In this document: one piece after another, positions 41,868-50,454 of the stretch
How the letters are laid out: every line of letters starts with the position of its first letter
Position numbering within the stretch: position 1 is the first letter of the stretch
Translations under genes and position numbers: made by a program
Origin: Bacteroidota bacterium
Lineage (GTDB): Bacteria; Bacteroidota; Bacteroidia; Bacteroidales; Dysgonomonadaceae
Assembly (NCBI GenBank): GCA_023424395.1
Contig: JAFADY010000019.1
Coordinates: 75,721 to 139,720 of the forward strand
Reading direction: 5' to 3'
Length of the DNA stretch: 64,000 bases
Notes under the pieces: model-generated
Database searches by the model: none
Seen by the model: the letters and a program-made list of their open reading frames with translations, nothing else
What the model was told of the DNA's origin: nothing

Positions 41868-42624
41868 TACCCACGCTCATTTGTATGCCGATGAATTCAA
41901 AGAAGATCTGCCGAAAGTAATATTTCGGGCCAAGCAAGCGGGCGTTGCGAAAGTTTTACTGCCCAATATCGATGCTGAATCTGTTGAGCCTTTAAAAAAT
42001 ACATTTAATAAATATCCCGATTTTTTTATTCCGATGATGGGATTACACCCCACCAGTGTATCGGAAAACTGGCAGCCGCAATTAGAAACAATTAAAGAAG
42101 AACTGAATTCTTACGAATACAAGGCAATAGGCGAAATCGGACTGGATTTTTATTGGGATTTGACTTATAAAGAACAGCAAATAAAGGTTTTTGAAACACA
42201 ACTTCGGTGGAGTAAAGAAAAAAAAATACCGGTATCTATGCATTCCAGGAACGCCATTCCAGCGGTTGTGGCCTCTATCAAAAAAATAGGCTCGGATTCA
42301 CTTTCCGGAGTTTTTCATAGTTTTGGCGGTAGTAGCGACGAATTGAACGAAATTCTCTCTTTAGAAACTTTTTACGTAGGCATAAACGGCGTTGTTACAT
42401 TTAAAAACTCCGCATTAGCGGAAGTGTTGAAAAACTGTCCTGTGGAAAAAATAGTGGTTGAAACCGATGCACCGTACTTAGCGCCGGTACCTTATCGGGG
42501 GAAGCGCAATGAGGTGGTTTATTTGAAAGAAATATTAGCGAAACTTGCCGAAATTTTTTCAATAAAAGTGGAAGATTTAGCAAAAATTACAACAGAAAAC
42601 ACTTTGCGGTTGTTTAATATTTAA
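41854..42624 (+). CDS. tatD: TatD family metal-dependent hydrolase
   Basis: The protein has 256 aa with a TIM-barrel amidohydrolase fold. Metal ligands are visible in DTHAHLYADEF (residues 5-15), GEIGLDFYW near residue 91, MHSRNA near residue 129, FHSFGG near residue 151 and ETDAPYLAP near residue 203. Family members are 3'-5' DNases or related phosphodiesterases used in DNA quality control. It overlaps the helical hypothetical gene by 14 bp and is followed by tRNA-Ser. Confidence 0.93.
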   Translation: MRIIDTHAHLYADEFKEDLPKVIFRAKQAGVAKVLLPNIDAESVEPLKNTFNKYPDFFIPMMGLHPTSVSENWQPQLETIKEELNSYEYKAIGEIGLDFYWDLTYKEQQIKVFETQLRWSKEKKIPVSMHSRNAIPAVVASIKKIGSDSLSGVFHSFGGSSDELNEILSLETFYVGINGVVTFKNSALAEVLKNCPVEKIVVETDAPYLAPVPYRGKRNEVVYLKEILAKLAEIFSIKVEDLAKITTENTLRLFNI

Positions 42625-42699
42625 AGTAGAGATGCCGATTAAAAAAGCAAATTTTAAAGATAATTAGCATCGAATTGAATATTTAAAGGATAAATTCTG

Positions 42700-42707
42700 T
42701 ATTTTTG
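42700..42707 (+). promoter_or_regulatory. Promoter -7 box upstream of tRNA-Ser
   Basis: TATTTTTG fits TAnnTTTG, with TTG 22 bp upstream. It would start the pre-tRNA transcript about 65 bp before the mature 5' end. Confidence 0.4.
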
Positions 42708-42777
42708 TTGTACAAATGGAGCACAAATGAATTTTTTTTTGTAATTTGCGCCCGTTTTCGTAAGAAATCTCCTTTTT

Positions 42778-42865
42778 GGAGAGATGCTCGAGTGGTTGAA
42801 GAGGCACGCCTGGAAAGCGTGTATACGCCAAAAGTGTATCGCGGGTTCGAATCCCGCTCTCTCCG
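42778..42865 (+). tRNA. tRNA-Ser (GGA anticodon)
   Basis: An 88-nt class II tRNA. The acceptor stem is GGAGAGA paired with TCTCTCC plus discriminator G. The anticodon stem-loop is CACGC-CTGGAAA-GCGTG with anticodon GGA, reading UCC and UCU serine codons. The long variable arm (ATACGC...GTGTAT) is typical of serine tRNA. The T arm is GCGGGTTCGAATCCCGC. CCA is not encoded. Confidence 0.97.
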
Positions 42866-42969
42866 CACAATACGAAACAAAAAGTCAAAAAAGATAAATA
42901 TTTAAATATAAAATAGACTAAAAATAAAAATTTAAAAAGATCATTAATCCTAAAAAAATTGAACACACA

Positions 42970-43776
42970 ATGAAAAAGTTATTTGCAATTTTAGCAATCT
43001 TCGGCGTATTGTCTGTTGGATTGCCAATGGTACTTTCAGCGCAAGACACAACAGCTGCACAAACAGAACAAGTAGCTGCTCCTGCTGTAGATGAGGCAAC
43101 ACCCGTTGCTCCTGTAGAAGAAGCTCCAAGCGAAGGCTTCCACCAAGCTTTAAAAACAAAATTTATTGAAGGTGGTGCAGGCTTTATGAGCCTTATCGCA
43201 ATCTGTTTAATTCTTGGTTTGGCTTTCAGTTTAGAAAGAATTATCTATTTAAGCTTAGCCGATGTTGATCCCGACGCGTTTTTAAATAAAATAGGCGACG
43301 CCCTTGACAGAGGCGATGTAGAAGCTGCAAAAGATATCGCTCGTAACACAAGAGGCCCGGTTGCATCTATTGTATATCAAGGATTGCTAAGAATAGACCA
43401 GGGTCCCGACTCGGTTGAACGCTCTATTGTTTCTTACGGGGGTGTACAAAGCGGTTTGCTCGAAAGAAATCTTTCTTGGATCACTTTGTTTATCGCTATC
43501 GCGCCGTCTCTCGGATTCTTGGGAACTGTAGTAGGTATGGTTATGGCTTTCGATGATATTCAAAGAGCAGGCGATATGAGCCCAACAATTGTTGCCGGTG
43601 GTATGAAAGTAGCCTTGATCACAACCGTAGGTGGTCTTATCGTAGCTCTTATACTTCAAGTTATTTATAACTATATTTTAAGTAAAATGGAAGGTATCCT
43701 CAACAAAATGGAAGATGCGTCCATTACTTTCCTGGATCAAGTTATCAGATACAACGTTAAATACAAAAACTTATAA
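42970..43776 (+). CDS. exbB: ExbB/TolQ proton channel subunit
   Basis: The 268-aa protein has an N-terminal hydrophobic signal-like helix, an Ala/Pro/Glu-rich spacer (TPVAPVEEAPSEG) and then three membrane helices. The MotA/TolQ/ExbB domain spans about 110-255, with ERNLSWITLFIAIAPSLGFL and GTVVGMVMAFDDIQ followed by GGMKVALITTVGGLIVAL. With ExbD it uses the proton gradient to drive TonB. It opens a four-gene cluster with spacings of 5, 41 and 2 bp. The extra N-terminal extension is common in Bacteroidetes. Confidence 0.94.
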   Translation: MKKLFAILAIFGVLSVGLPMVLSAQDTTAAQTEQVAAPAVDEATPVAPVEEAPSEGFHQALKTKFIEGGAGFMSLIAICLILGLAFSLERIIYLSLADVDPDAFLNKIGDALDRGDVEAAKDIARNTRGPVASIVYQGLLRIDQGPDSVERSIVSYGGVQSGLLERNLSWITLFIAIAPSLGFLGTVVGMVMAFDDIQRAGDMSPTIVAGGMKVALITTVGGLIVALILQVIYNYILSKMEGILNKMEDASITFLDQVIRYNVKYKNL

Positions 43777-43781
43777 TAATT

Positions 43782-44264
43782 ATGGCTGTAACTAAAATTC
43801 ACAGAACCTCCAGAATAGCTCTCTATGTGGCGATTGCAATTTCGCTTGTAGTGTTGGCGCTGTTCTTTTTAGGAGGTCAAGTTCCTGCAGAGCAGAAGCT
43901 CGTTGCAGATCAGTCTCAGCCAAGATTTACAGATATTTTGATGTATTGGATGTACATCTTACTGTTAATTACGGTTGTTGTACTTATATTCTTTGCAATT
44001 ATAGGATTTTTCAGAAATCTGAAAGAGAGTCCTAAAAAGGCTTTGAGTTCATTATTCGTGTTATTGGCATTGGGCGCTTTGTTATTGGTTACTTACATGA
44101 TGGGGGATGGAACATTGTTAAATATCCCCGGCTACGAAGGAGCCGATAATAATCCACGCACTTTGAAAATGACAGACATGTGGCTGTATAGTATGTATGC
44201 TATGTTGATACTTACTGTTTTGGCCCTTATTGTTTCTCCTTTTTTAAAAAGAAGAAGTAAATAA
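43782..44264 (+). CDS. Membrane protein of unknown function within exb cluster
   Basis: This 160-aa protein has four hydrophobic helices near residues 12-31, 47-72, 83-105 and 132-153 and a basic C-terminus (FLKRRSK). It has no recognisable domain. The short soluble loop between helices 3 and 4 contains MGDGTLLNIPGYEGADNN. It starts 5 bp after exbB and precedes two exbD genes, so it is almost surely part of the same complex or its assembly. No function is known to me. Confidence 0.8.
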   Translation: MAVTKIHRTSRIALYVAIAISLVVLALFFLGGQVPAEQKLVADQSQPRFTDILMYWMYILLLITVVVLIFFAIIGFFRNLKESPKKALSSLFVLLALGALLLVTYMMGDGTLLNIPGYEGADNNPRTLKMTDMWLYSMYAMLILTVLALIVSPFLKRRSK

Positions 44265-44305
44265 ACTTTATCAAATAAAGTAAAATAAAAGAAAGGTAAA
44301 TTTTT

Positions 44306-44935
44306 ATGGCAAGAACTAAAAGATCAGTCCCGGCATTGAATGCCAGTTCTATGGCGGACATTTCATTTCTTTTGCTAACTTTCTTCTTGCTTGTATCTAA
44401 TATGGACACAGATAGTGGATTGGCTCGCCGCCTTCCACCGCCTACTCCTCCCGATGAACAGGTAACCATGGACGTTCAGCGTCGTAACTTATTGGTGGTT
44501 TTGGTGAACTCCAACGACGAGGTGATGGTACAAAACCAATCGGAACTTGAGTGGTATTCCAACGAAAGGGAACTATTGGGAAGAGGAAGCAAAGTTGGCT
44601 TGAAAGATAAAGTAAAAGAATTTGTTTTGAATACTGAAAATCGGCCCGATTTCCCTGAATTGAAAGAGGAAGATTTTGGCTCTCCTATCGGAATGGTTCC
44701 TGTAACTGCCGACCATGTTGTTTCACTTCAAAATGACGCAACAACAAGCTATAAAACTTATATAGCAGTTCAAAACGAACTGGTAAGAGCATACAACGAA
44801 TTAAGGGAAGAAGCTTCGAGAAGATATTTCAGCACTTCTTACGAGCAGTTAAGTGACGATCAGCAAAAACAGATACAGGATTTATTCCCTCAGCGTATAT
44901 CTGAGGCTGAACCTAAAAACTATGGAGGACGATAA
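44306..44935 (+). CDS. exbD: ExbD/TolR-family protein, long form
   Basis: The 209-aa protein has one membrane helix near residues 20-38. The segment NASSMADISFLLLTFFLL contains the essential Asp, near residue 17, of the ExbD proton path. The periplasmic part (about 45-209) is longer than in typical ExbD and includes an additional charged stretch (SRRYFSTSYEQLSDDQQKQ). It pairs with the second ExbD 2 bp downstream. Two different ExbD proteins beside one ExbB are usual in Bacteroidetes and may form a mixed dimer in the pore. Confidence 0.92.
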   Translation: MARTKRSVPALNASSMADISFLLLTFFLLVSNMDTDSGLARRLPPPTPPDEQVTMDVQRRNLLVVLVNSNDEVMVQNQSELEWYSNERELLGRGSKVGLKDKVKEFVLNTENRPDFPELKEEDFGSPIGMVPVTADHVVSLQNDATTSYKTYIAVQNELVRAYNELREEASRRYFSTSYEQLSDDQQKQIQDLFPQRISEAEPKNYGGR

Positions 44936-44937
44936 CA

Positions 44938-45396
44938 ATGGGAAAATTTAATAAATCAGGAAAAAGAGAGATGCCTGCACTAAACACGGCATCAATGCCC
45001 GACTTGGTTTTCGCTATTTTGTTCTTCTTTATGGTGACAACCACGATGCGTTCGGAAACGCTTATGGTAAAAATGAAGTTGCCCAATGCTTCCGAAGTCC
45101 AAAAGTTAGAAAAAAAATCGTTGGTAACCTATATTAATATAGGCCCCGCAATGGATGCTAGGTTTGGAACAGGTACCCAAATGCAGTTAAACGATAAGTT
45201 TGCCGAAGTGGCAGACATACAAGATTACATAGCTCAGGAAAAAGCAAGTATGAACGAGGCCGATCAGCAACTTATGACTGTGTCGATAAAAGCAGACGAA
45301 GAAACCAGAATGCAGTATATCAGCGATGTTAAGCAAGCGCTTCGCGAAGCGTACGCGCTTAAAATCAGTTATTCGGCAAGAAAAGGCGATAACTAA
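44938..45396 (+). CDS. exbD: ExbD/TolR-family protein, short form
   Basis: The 152-aa protein starts MGKFNKSGKREMPALNTASM, then PDLVFAILFFFMVTTTMR as the single membrane helix with the conserved Asp near residue 22. The periplasmic domain follows (about 45-152), ending YALKISYSARKGDN. It is the last gene of the cluster and is followed by a strong terminator. Confidence 0.93.
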   Translation: MGKFNKSGKREMPALNTASMPDLVFAILFFFMVTTTMRSETLMVKMKLPNASEVQKLEKKSLVTYINIGPAMDARFGTGTQMQLNDKFAEVADIQDYIAQEKASMNEADQQLMTVSIKADEETRMQYISDVKQALREAYALKISYSARKGDN

Positions 45397-45414
45397 ATTC
45401 TGAAAGATATATTT

Positions 45415-45450
45415 TAAAAAACCCGAAGCAACTTGCTTCGGGTTTTTTTT
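45415..45450 (+). terminator. Terminator of exb cluster
   Basis: ACCCGAAGCAA and TTGCTTCGGGT form an 11-bp stem around C, with an A-run before and eight T after. It begins 20 bp after the second exbD. Confidence 0.92.
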
Positions 45451-45518
45451 GTGGTTTTATTTGCTGCTTTTTTTATTGTTAAAATCGCAAATTTAACTTT
45501 TTTGTCGTACTATTTGCT

Positions 45519-45526
45519 TAACTTTG
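45519..45526 (+). promoter_or_regulatory. Promoter -7 box of propeller-amidase operon
   Basis: TAACTTTG fits TAnnTTTG. It lies about 110 bp upstream of the propeller-protein start. No good -33 match. Confidence 0.35.
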
Positions 45527-45638
45527 CCAAAGTTTATTAGTTTTCTATTATTATTTCTCAAACTTAGTAGTTGAATTGGGTTATTATATTAAGTTTCTAA
45601 TTTCACGTGTATATTGTTTTATGCTTAATTTAAAATTT

Positions 45639-46544
45639 ATGAAAAAAATTCTTATTCTTTTTTTATTGCTTTCGCAATTTGCTTTCGCACAAAACGTAAA
45701 AGTTTTGTCTGTTGAAAAAGTTGCAGGAACTGAAAACGGAGGTTACTACTATCCGGTAATCAGTCCGAACAACGACTATTTACTATTAACAAAAGCGAAT
45801 TATCAGGGTTTATCGAAATTCACTTTTGATAATAAGAAAATAGAAGTATTGAATGATGATTTAGGCGCCGGTTACGATGCCAAAATCAGCGCCGACGGCT
45901 CTAAAGTGCTCTATAATAAAGTAACTTTAGTGAATAAGCGAAGACACAATTCATTGGTTACTCAAAACGTAATCGATAAAAACAAAAATGTGATTGAAGC
46001 TCCTTCTCGCTCTAAAATTAGCGCAGACATCATCAACGATCGACCCGTTTACGTAAAAGATGGGAAAATGATCGCTGAAAGATCCGCTACAAGAAGCGCT
46101 TCAGACAATTATATCATTACTATTGAAGACAGGAAAATGGTTCTTTACAGAAACGGACAAAAAACAACCCTTACTCCTAATGGAGCCAACGAAAGCTATA
46201 TTTGGCCTTCTATCTCTCCCGATAAAAAGAATTTGGTGTACACGGTAGCCGGAAAAGGAACTTTCGTTTCCACTATAGACGGCGGAAGCCCTATTGCATT
46301 AGGTAATTTAAGAGCTCCTAAATGGGTAAACAACAACCTGATTGTGGGCATGAATGATATAGACGATGGAGAAAAACTTATTTCTTCACAATTAGTCGTG
46401 TCTTCAAAGGATGCGAAAATGAGAAAAAATCTCGAAACTCCTCAAGTAAATGCCATGTACCCGGCGCCTTCTGCTGACGGTAAAAAAATAGCATTCAATT
46501 CCGAAGAAGGTCAAGTTTACATAATGAATGTCGAAATTCAATAA
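45639..46544 (+). CDS. Secreted TolB-like beta-propeller protein
   Basis: The ATG at 45639 gives 301 aa and starts directly with a signal peptide (MKKILILFLLLSQFAFAQ); an upstream in-frame codon would bury it. The mature part has repeated PD40/WD40-like blades: YPVISPNNDYLLLTK, DAKISADGSKVLYNK, WPSISPDKKNLVYTV and YPAPSADGKKIAFNS. This fold binds proteins or ligands in the periplasm. It ends 6 bp before the amidase gene and is likely in the same operon, so a helper or regulatory role for that enzyme is plausible. No catalytic motif is evident. Confidence 0.8.
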   Translation: MKKILILFLLLSQFAFAQNVKVLSVEKVAGTENGGYYYPVISPNNDYLLLTKANYQGLSKFTFDNKKIEVLNDDLGAGYDAKISADGSKVLYNKVTLVNKRRHNSLVTQNVIDKNKNVIEAPSRSKISADIINDRPVYVKDGKMIAERSATRSASDNYIITIEDRKMVLYRNGQKTTLTPNGANESYIWPSISPDKKNLVYTVAGKGTFVSTIDGGSPIALGNLRAPKWVNNNLIVGMNDIDDGEKLISSQLVVSSKDAKMRKNLETPQVNAMYPAPSADGKKIAFNSEEGQVYIMNVEIQ

Positions 46545-46550
46545 TACCGA

Positions 46551-49500
46551 ATGAATATGAAAAAGATATTTACACTTTTATTTATTGCTATTTTCTGCTT
46601 TTCTGTGAGCGCCCAAGATCTTACAGGAGTAAAAATTTATATCAATCCGGGACACGGAGGTTATGACGGTGGAAATGATAGAAATGTTATAACGATCCCT
46701 TTCGCTGCGGGAGATACCTTGGGCTTTTGGGAGTCAGCTTCCAACCTTACCAAAGGTTTGTATTTAAGAGATTTGCTGCAACAGTCGGGCGCAACCGTTT
46801 ATATGTCTCGCACATTAAACAGAGATGAGGACGACAGATTTTTATCTGAAATAGCTGAAGAAGCCAACGCCAATACGGTAGATGCTTTTCTTTCAATACA
46901 CAGCAATGCGGGTTCTAACAATTCTGTAAACTTTTTATTGTTACTGTTTCACGGTTATGATAATCAGCCCACTGTTTCCGAAAGTTTGCCTCAAGCACAA
47001 GCTGCCTGGCCTCGTTTGGTCAATAATCAATTAACTTATTGGAGTCATTACGCAACAGGAGGCACAAATATAAGAGGAGATTATAGCTTTTACGGAAACA
47101 CTTCCGGTTTAGGCGTTTTGCGGCCGTTGGTAGTACCCGGATTTTTATCGGAAGGTTCCTTTCATGATTACAAGCCCGAAACACACCGTTTATTAAATAT
47201 AGATTACAGAAAATTAGAAGCGGAAAATTTTTATCGCTATTACTGCGACTATTTTAACGCAACACATCCGAACACCGGTATTATTGCAGGATGGGTGAAA
47301 GGAATGGACCAACGCGTTGACGATCCTCGATTTATATATAAACCGGGGACTAACGATGAATGGCTACCGCTAAATGGGGCAAAAGTAACGTTGATGGATG
47401 CGCAAGGCGCTCAGTTAAATGAATATACCGTAGACGATTTCTACAACGGAGTATTCGTTTTCTATGACTTAGCGCCCGGTTCATATCAATTAAGGTATGA
47501 GGCTGCAAATCACACTACTAAAGACACTACCGTTACAGTATCTGCAACCACTACCACTTTTGCAAATAAACTTTTAAAGAACCCCGATCTTCCTATTTAT
47601 TCTATCGTTCCGCCAGACTATCCCGATCCGGTTCAGGAAGGTGGCGTTCTCCCCATGAATAATTACAATTTTACCGAAATAAGCCGTTCTAACCCAACTT
47701 GGTTAAATGGTGCAGATATTAGAAAGGTGGTTCATAAAGACGATAAGTTTTATGTACTTACGGAAGAGTCGAAAATTCACATAGTGAATGCCCTAACTTA
47801 TGAACACGTGAGGGAAATGGACTTGACCGGTGTTTCAGGAGGCGCCATACTGTTGAGTGATATCAATTTCACTTCCAATGGTAATCTATTGGCTTCTAAT
47901 ATGGATACGATCAACGCCGTTGAAACTAAAGGCAGAACGTTTAAAATCTATTATTGGAATGATGATAATGCTGCTCCTCAATTGCTGTTCGAAACAAAAA
48001 ATCAAGGTCGGCACACTTCTGCGGTTGTCGGGGAAACATTTGCAGTTTCGGGAGCTTTATGGAATTGTCAAATTTATACTACTTCCGTTTCTACCGCAAC
48101 TAACAAAGCTGTAAGGGTGCTTGGTTTTAATTACCAAAAAGATATGGAAGTGAGATATAAATACATGCGGGATGACGCGGCTTATAACGAAGCTAATTGG
48201 GGGCAAAAAATTAAGTTTACAATCTCTCCATTTGCAACCAATAATATTGTTGTTGATGGAGAAAACATGTTGCCTACAGAATATACTTTTGAATGGGGCG
48301 CCACTGACGGCTCACCACTTAATCTGACTGCAACATTTGCGGAAACTACAGGATATGAATTGCAAAATGTAGCCTCAGGCAGCAATTTTTTCAAAAATGC
48401 CGGAAATGTATTTATGGTAGCGCCAAACTCAAATACTGATTTGACATCGGCAGGCGTTGTGCTTTTCAACGTTAACGACGGCTTAAGCAGTGCGAAAAAA
48501 GTTTCGAGCTTCCTACCCGAAGGTGGTTTAGGAACCGCTGCAACTCCGTATATGGCAGGTTTTGCCAAAGTTGTCGGTTACGATATCGAACTTATTGCCT
48601 TAGCAGATAAACAAGGCGTGGCACGTTTTAAAACAGTATCTTCAGGAGCTGTGGCGAATGTTTATGCATCTGAATTGAAAGCGGTAGGAGGCGAAAATTC
48701 AGTCGTTCTTTCTTTCACCCTCAACGATAATATTCAAGGTGGTTCCATATCCATTAGCGATGGTACAAATGTAGTACACAGTATTCCTTTAGGAGCATTG
48801 GCCAAAGGTGTTCAAAGCATAGAAGTGCCTTATGAAACCGTGCCTGGAGGCGAGTATAGTTGGGATGTAACCGTACAAACCACAGCCGTTGACAGGCCGG
48901 TGAAAATATCCGACAATACATGGCCGCAATTGCAGTTTTACTCTCCTCGCGGAGTTGCTGTAGATAATTCATTCGAGAGCGAGTATTTTGGACGCGTATA
49001 TGCCTCTGAAACAAGTGGTGGTAAAGTTACAAATAGGACTACCAATGACGGAATCTATATTTTGAATTCTGCGTTACAGGATATAACCAATCAAGATTCT
49101 ACTGCTTACAATGGAAATGTTCCTTGGGTTGGGTCGGCAAGTCCGATGAGGCTGACGGTAGCCCCTGACGGAAAAGTTTATTTGGCTGATTTTAGCGATG
49201 CTCATCCTGGAGTATGGATCATGGATCCCGCAAATCCTTCAGAAACTTTTGCTCCGGTATTTAGTCAAACGTTGACCAAATCATCAACGGGTTTAGCAAG
49301 CAATAATGGTGTAAACGTTCATGGTTCCATTCCTCATATTTACGTTTTAGGAACAGGTGCTGACACAAAATTATACACATTCGATGAAGATTACGTGGAT
49401 GCAACGGCTACCAATACGGGTAACATTCTTCAATATAATATCGGCGAATTAACTACTCCATGGGATAGTGCACCTTCTGCAATTATTTACAGTGATGGCG

Positions 49501-50237
49501 CTAATGGAAATTTGCAACAGAATTTTAATTCTTCTTTAGCTCCTGACGGCCGCGGAGGATGGTGGCTTTCACAGTATCGTGCTTCAGATATGGCTCCTAT
49601 ACCCTCTTTAATACATGTCAATACGCAAGGTATGGTTGATTTCAATTCCGGTACCATGCCAACATTAATCGGTAATTCTTATACGGGTGGTATGGCTGTA
49701 AATCACGATGGTACCAGATTGGCAATGGGTAGCCAAAACGAAGTTAAAATTTTCGATGTAACTTATGGTGAAGACGGAGTGCCTGTTTTAACGAGAATAT
49801 ATACAATAAACCCGGCTATGGGTAGCAATACGGCTGGCTTGGCATTTGATATGGCAGGCAATGTGTATGTGATTTCTAATTCAAGCGAAAGATTGGGAGT
49901 TTGGGCATTGCCTAACGCCGATAACTCTTTCACAACGCCCGCACCGGCTACTCAAACAATTACTATTTTGCCTGTTGGAGTTATCGATATTGAAAAATCA
50001 GGAGTAGAGGCTGTTAAAGTTTATCCTAATCCGTTCGAATCAACGATAACACTCGAGTCCGCAGAACAAACAATAGATAAGGTTGTAGTTTATGACGCAA
50101 ACGGACGACTTGTACATCAGGAATCAATTCAGTCGCTCGTGAAAAATATAGACCTTTCAAATTTAAGTTCTGGAGTTTATATTTTGAATATTGTTACTGA
50201 AAAAGAGACATTGAACAAAAGAGTTATTAAAAAGTAA
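46551..50237 (+). CDS. T9SS-exported N-acetylmuramoyl-L-alanine amidase with propeller region
   Basis: The 1228-aa protein has a signal peptide (about 1-21) and an Amidase_3 domain at about 25-235. Zinc and catalytic residues are all present: INPGHGGYDGGN (His), FWESASNL (Glu), FLSIHSNAG (His) and GFLSEGSFHDY (catalytic Glu). It cleaves stem peptides from N-acetylmuramic acid. A small Ig/CarboxypepD-like domain follows (about 245-345), then a long beta-propeller region resembling DUF4623, and a type A T9SS sorting domain at the end (VYPNPFESTITLESAE, then LSSGVYILNI). It is therefore a large surface-exposed or secreted amidase, not a division amidase. A terminator follows, then a SusC/SusD operon. 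Confidence 0.85.
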   Translation: MNMKKIFTLLFIAIFCFSVSAQDLTGVKIYINPGHGGYDGGNDRNVITIPFAAGDTLGFWESASNLTKGLYLRDLLQQSGATVYMSRTLNRDEDDRFLSEIAEEANANTVDAFLSIHSNAGSNNSVNFLLLLFHGYDNQPTVSESLPQAQAAWPRLVNNQLTYWSHYATGGTNIRGDYSFYGNTSGLGVLRPLVVPGFLSEGSFHDYKPETHRLLNIDYRKLEAENFYRYYCDYFNATHPNTGIIAGWVKGMDQRVDDPRFIYKPGTNDEWLPLNGAKVTLMDAQGAQLNEYTVDDFYNGVFVFYDLAPGSYQLRYEAANHTTKDTTVTVSATTTTFANKLLKNPDLPIYSIVPPDYPDPVQEGGVLPMNNYNFTEISRSNPTWLNGADIRKVVHKDDKFYVLTEESKIHIVNALTYEHVREMDLTGVSGGAILLSDINFTSNGNLLASNMDTINAVETKGRTFKIYYWNDDNAAPQLLFETKNQGRHTSAVVGETFAVSGALWNCQIYTTSVSTATNKAVRVLGFNYQKDMEVRYKYMRDDAAYNEANWGQKIKFTISPFATNNIVVDGENMLPTEYTFEWGATDGSPLNLTATFAETTGYELQNVASGSNFFKNAGNVFMVAPNSNTDLTSAGVVLFNVNDGLSSAKKVSSFLPEGGLGTAATPYMAGFAKVVGYDIELIALADKQGVARFKTVSSGAVANVYASELKAVGGENSVVLSFTLNDNIQGGSISISDGTNVVHSIPLGALAKGVQSIEVPYETVPGGEYSWDVTVQTTAVDRPVKISDNTWPQLQFYSPRGVAVDNSFESEYFGRVYASETSGGKVTNRTTNDGIYILNSALQDITNQDSTAYNGNVPWVGSASPMRLTVAPDGKVYLADFSDAHPGVWIMDPANPSETFAPVFSQTLTKSSTGLASNNGVNVHGSIPHIYVLGTGADTKLYTFDEDYVDATATNTGNILQYNIGELTTPWDSAPSAIIYSDGANGNLQQNFNSSLAPDGRGGWWLSQYRASDMAPIPSLIHVNTQGMVDFNSGTMPTLIGNSYTGGMAVNHDGTRLAMGSQNEVKIFDVTYGEDGVPVLTRIYTINPAMGSNTAGLAFDMAGNVYVISNSSERLGVWALPNADNSFTTPAPATQTITILPVGVIDIEKSGVEAVKVYPNPFESTITLESAEQTIDKVVVYDANGRLVHQESIQSLVKNIDLSNLSSGVYILNIVTEKETLNKRVIKK

Positions 50238-50255
50238 TTCAATTTTTTAACTAAA

Positions 50256-50287
50256 GAAACCGCCGAAACTTTCGGCGGTTTTTTATT
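50256..50287 (+). terminator. Terminator of propeller-amidase operon
   Basis: AACCGCCGAAA and TTTCGGCGGTT form an 11-bp stem around CT, followed by TTTTATTT. It lies 20 bp after the amidase stop. Confidence 0.92.
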
Positions 50288-50396
50288 TGGACGATAAATT
50301 AAAGAAAACTTAACCTCGACTGTATTTCACGATAGTTTTATAAATTAAAATAAACTAATAGTTTTTAAAAATCAATTCATTCAGGAAAAGTTTTTA

Positions 50397-50404
50397 TATA
50401 TTTG
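50397..50404 (+). promoter_or_regulatory. Promoter -7 box of SusCD operon
   Basis: TATATTTG fits TAnnTTTG and lies about 50 bp before the susC-like start. The absence of a clear -33 TTTG could mean an activator or alternative sigma factor is used. Confidence 0.4.
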
Positions 50405-50454
50405 TTCCCGTTTTCTAATCGAGATAATTTATTAATTCAAAAAAACACTTTTTT

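Noticed and set aside
42664..42966. Minus-strand ORFs across the tRNA-Ser with GESGIRTRD-like translation
   Set aside because: This is the well-known false translation of the antisense of a serine tRNA; the structure of the tRNA explains it.
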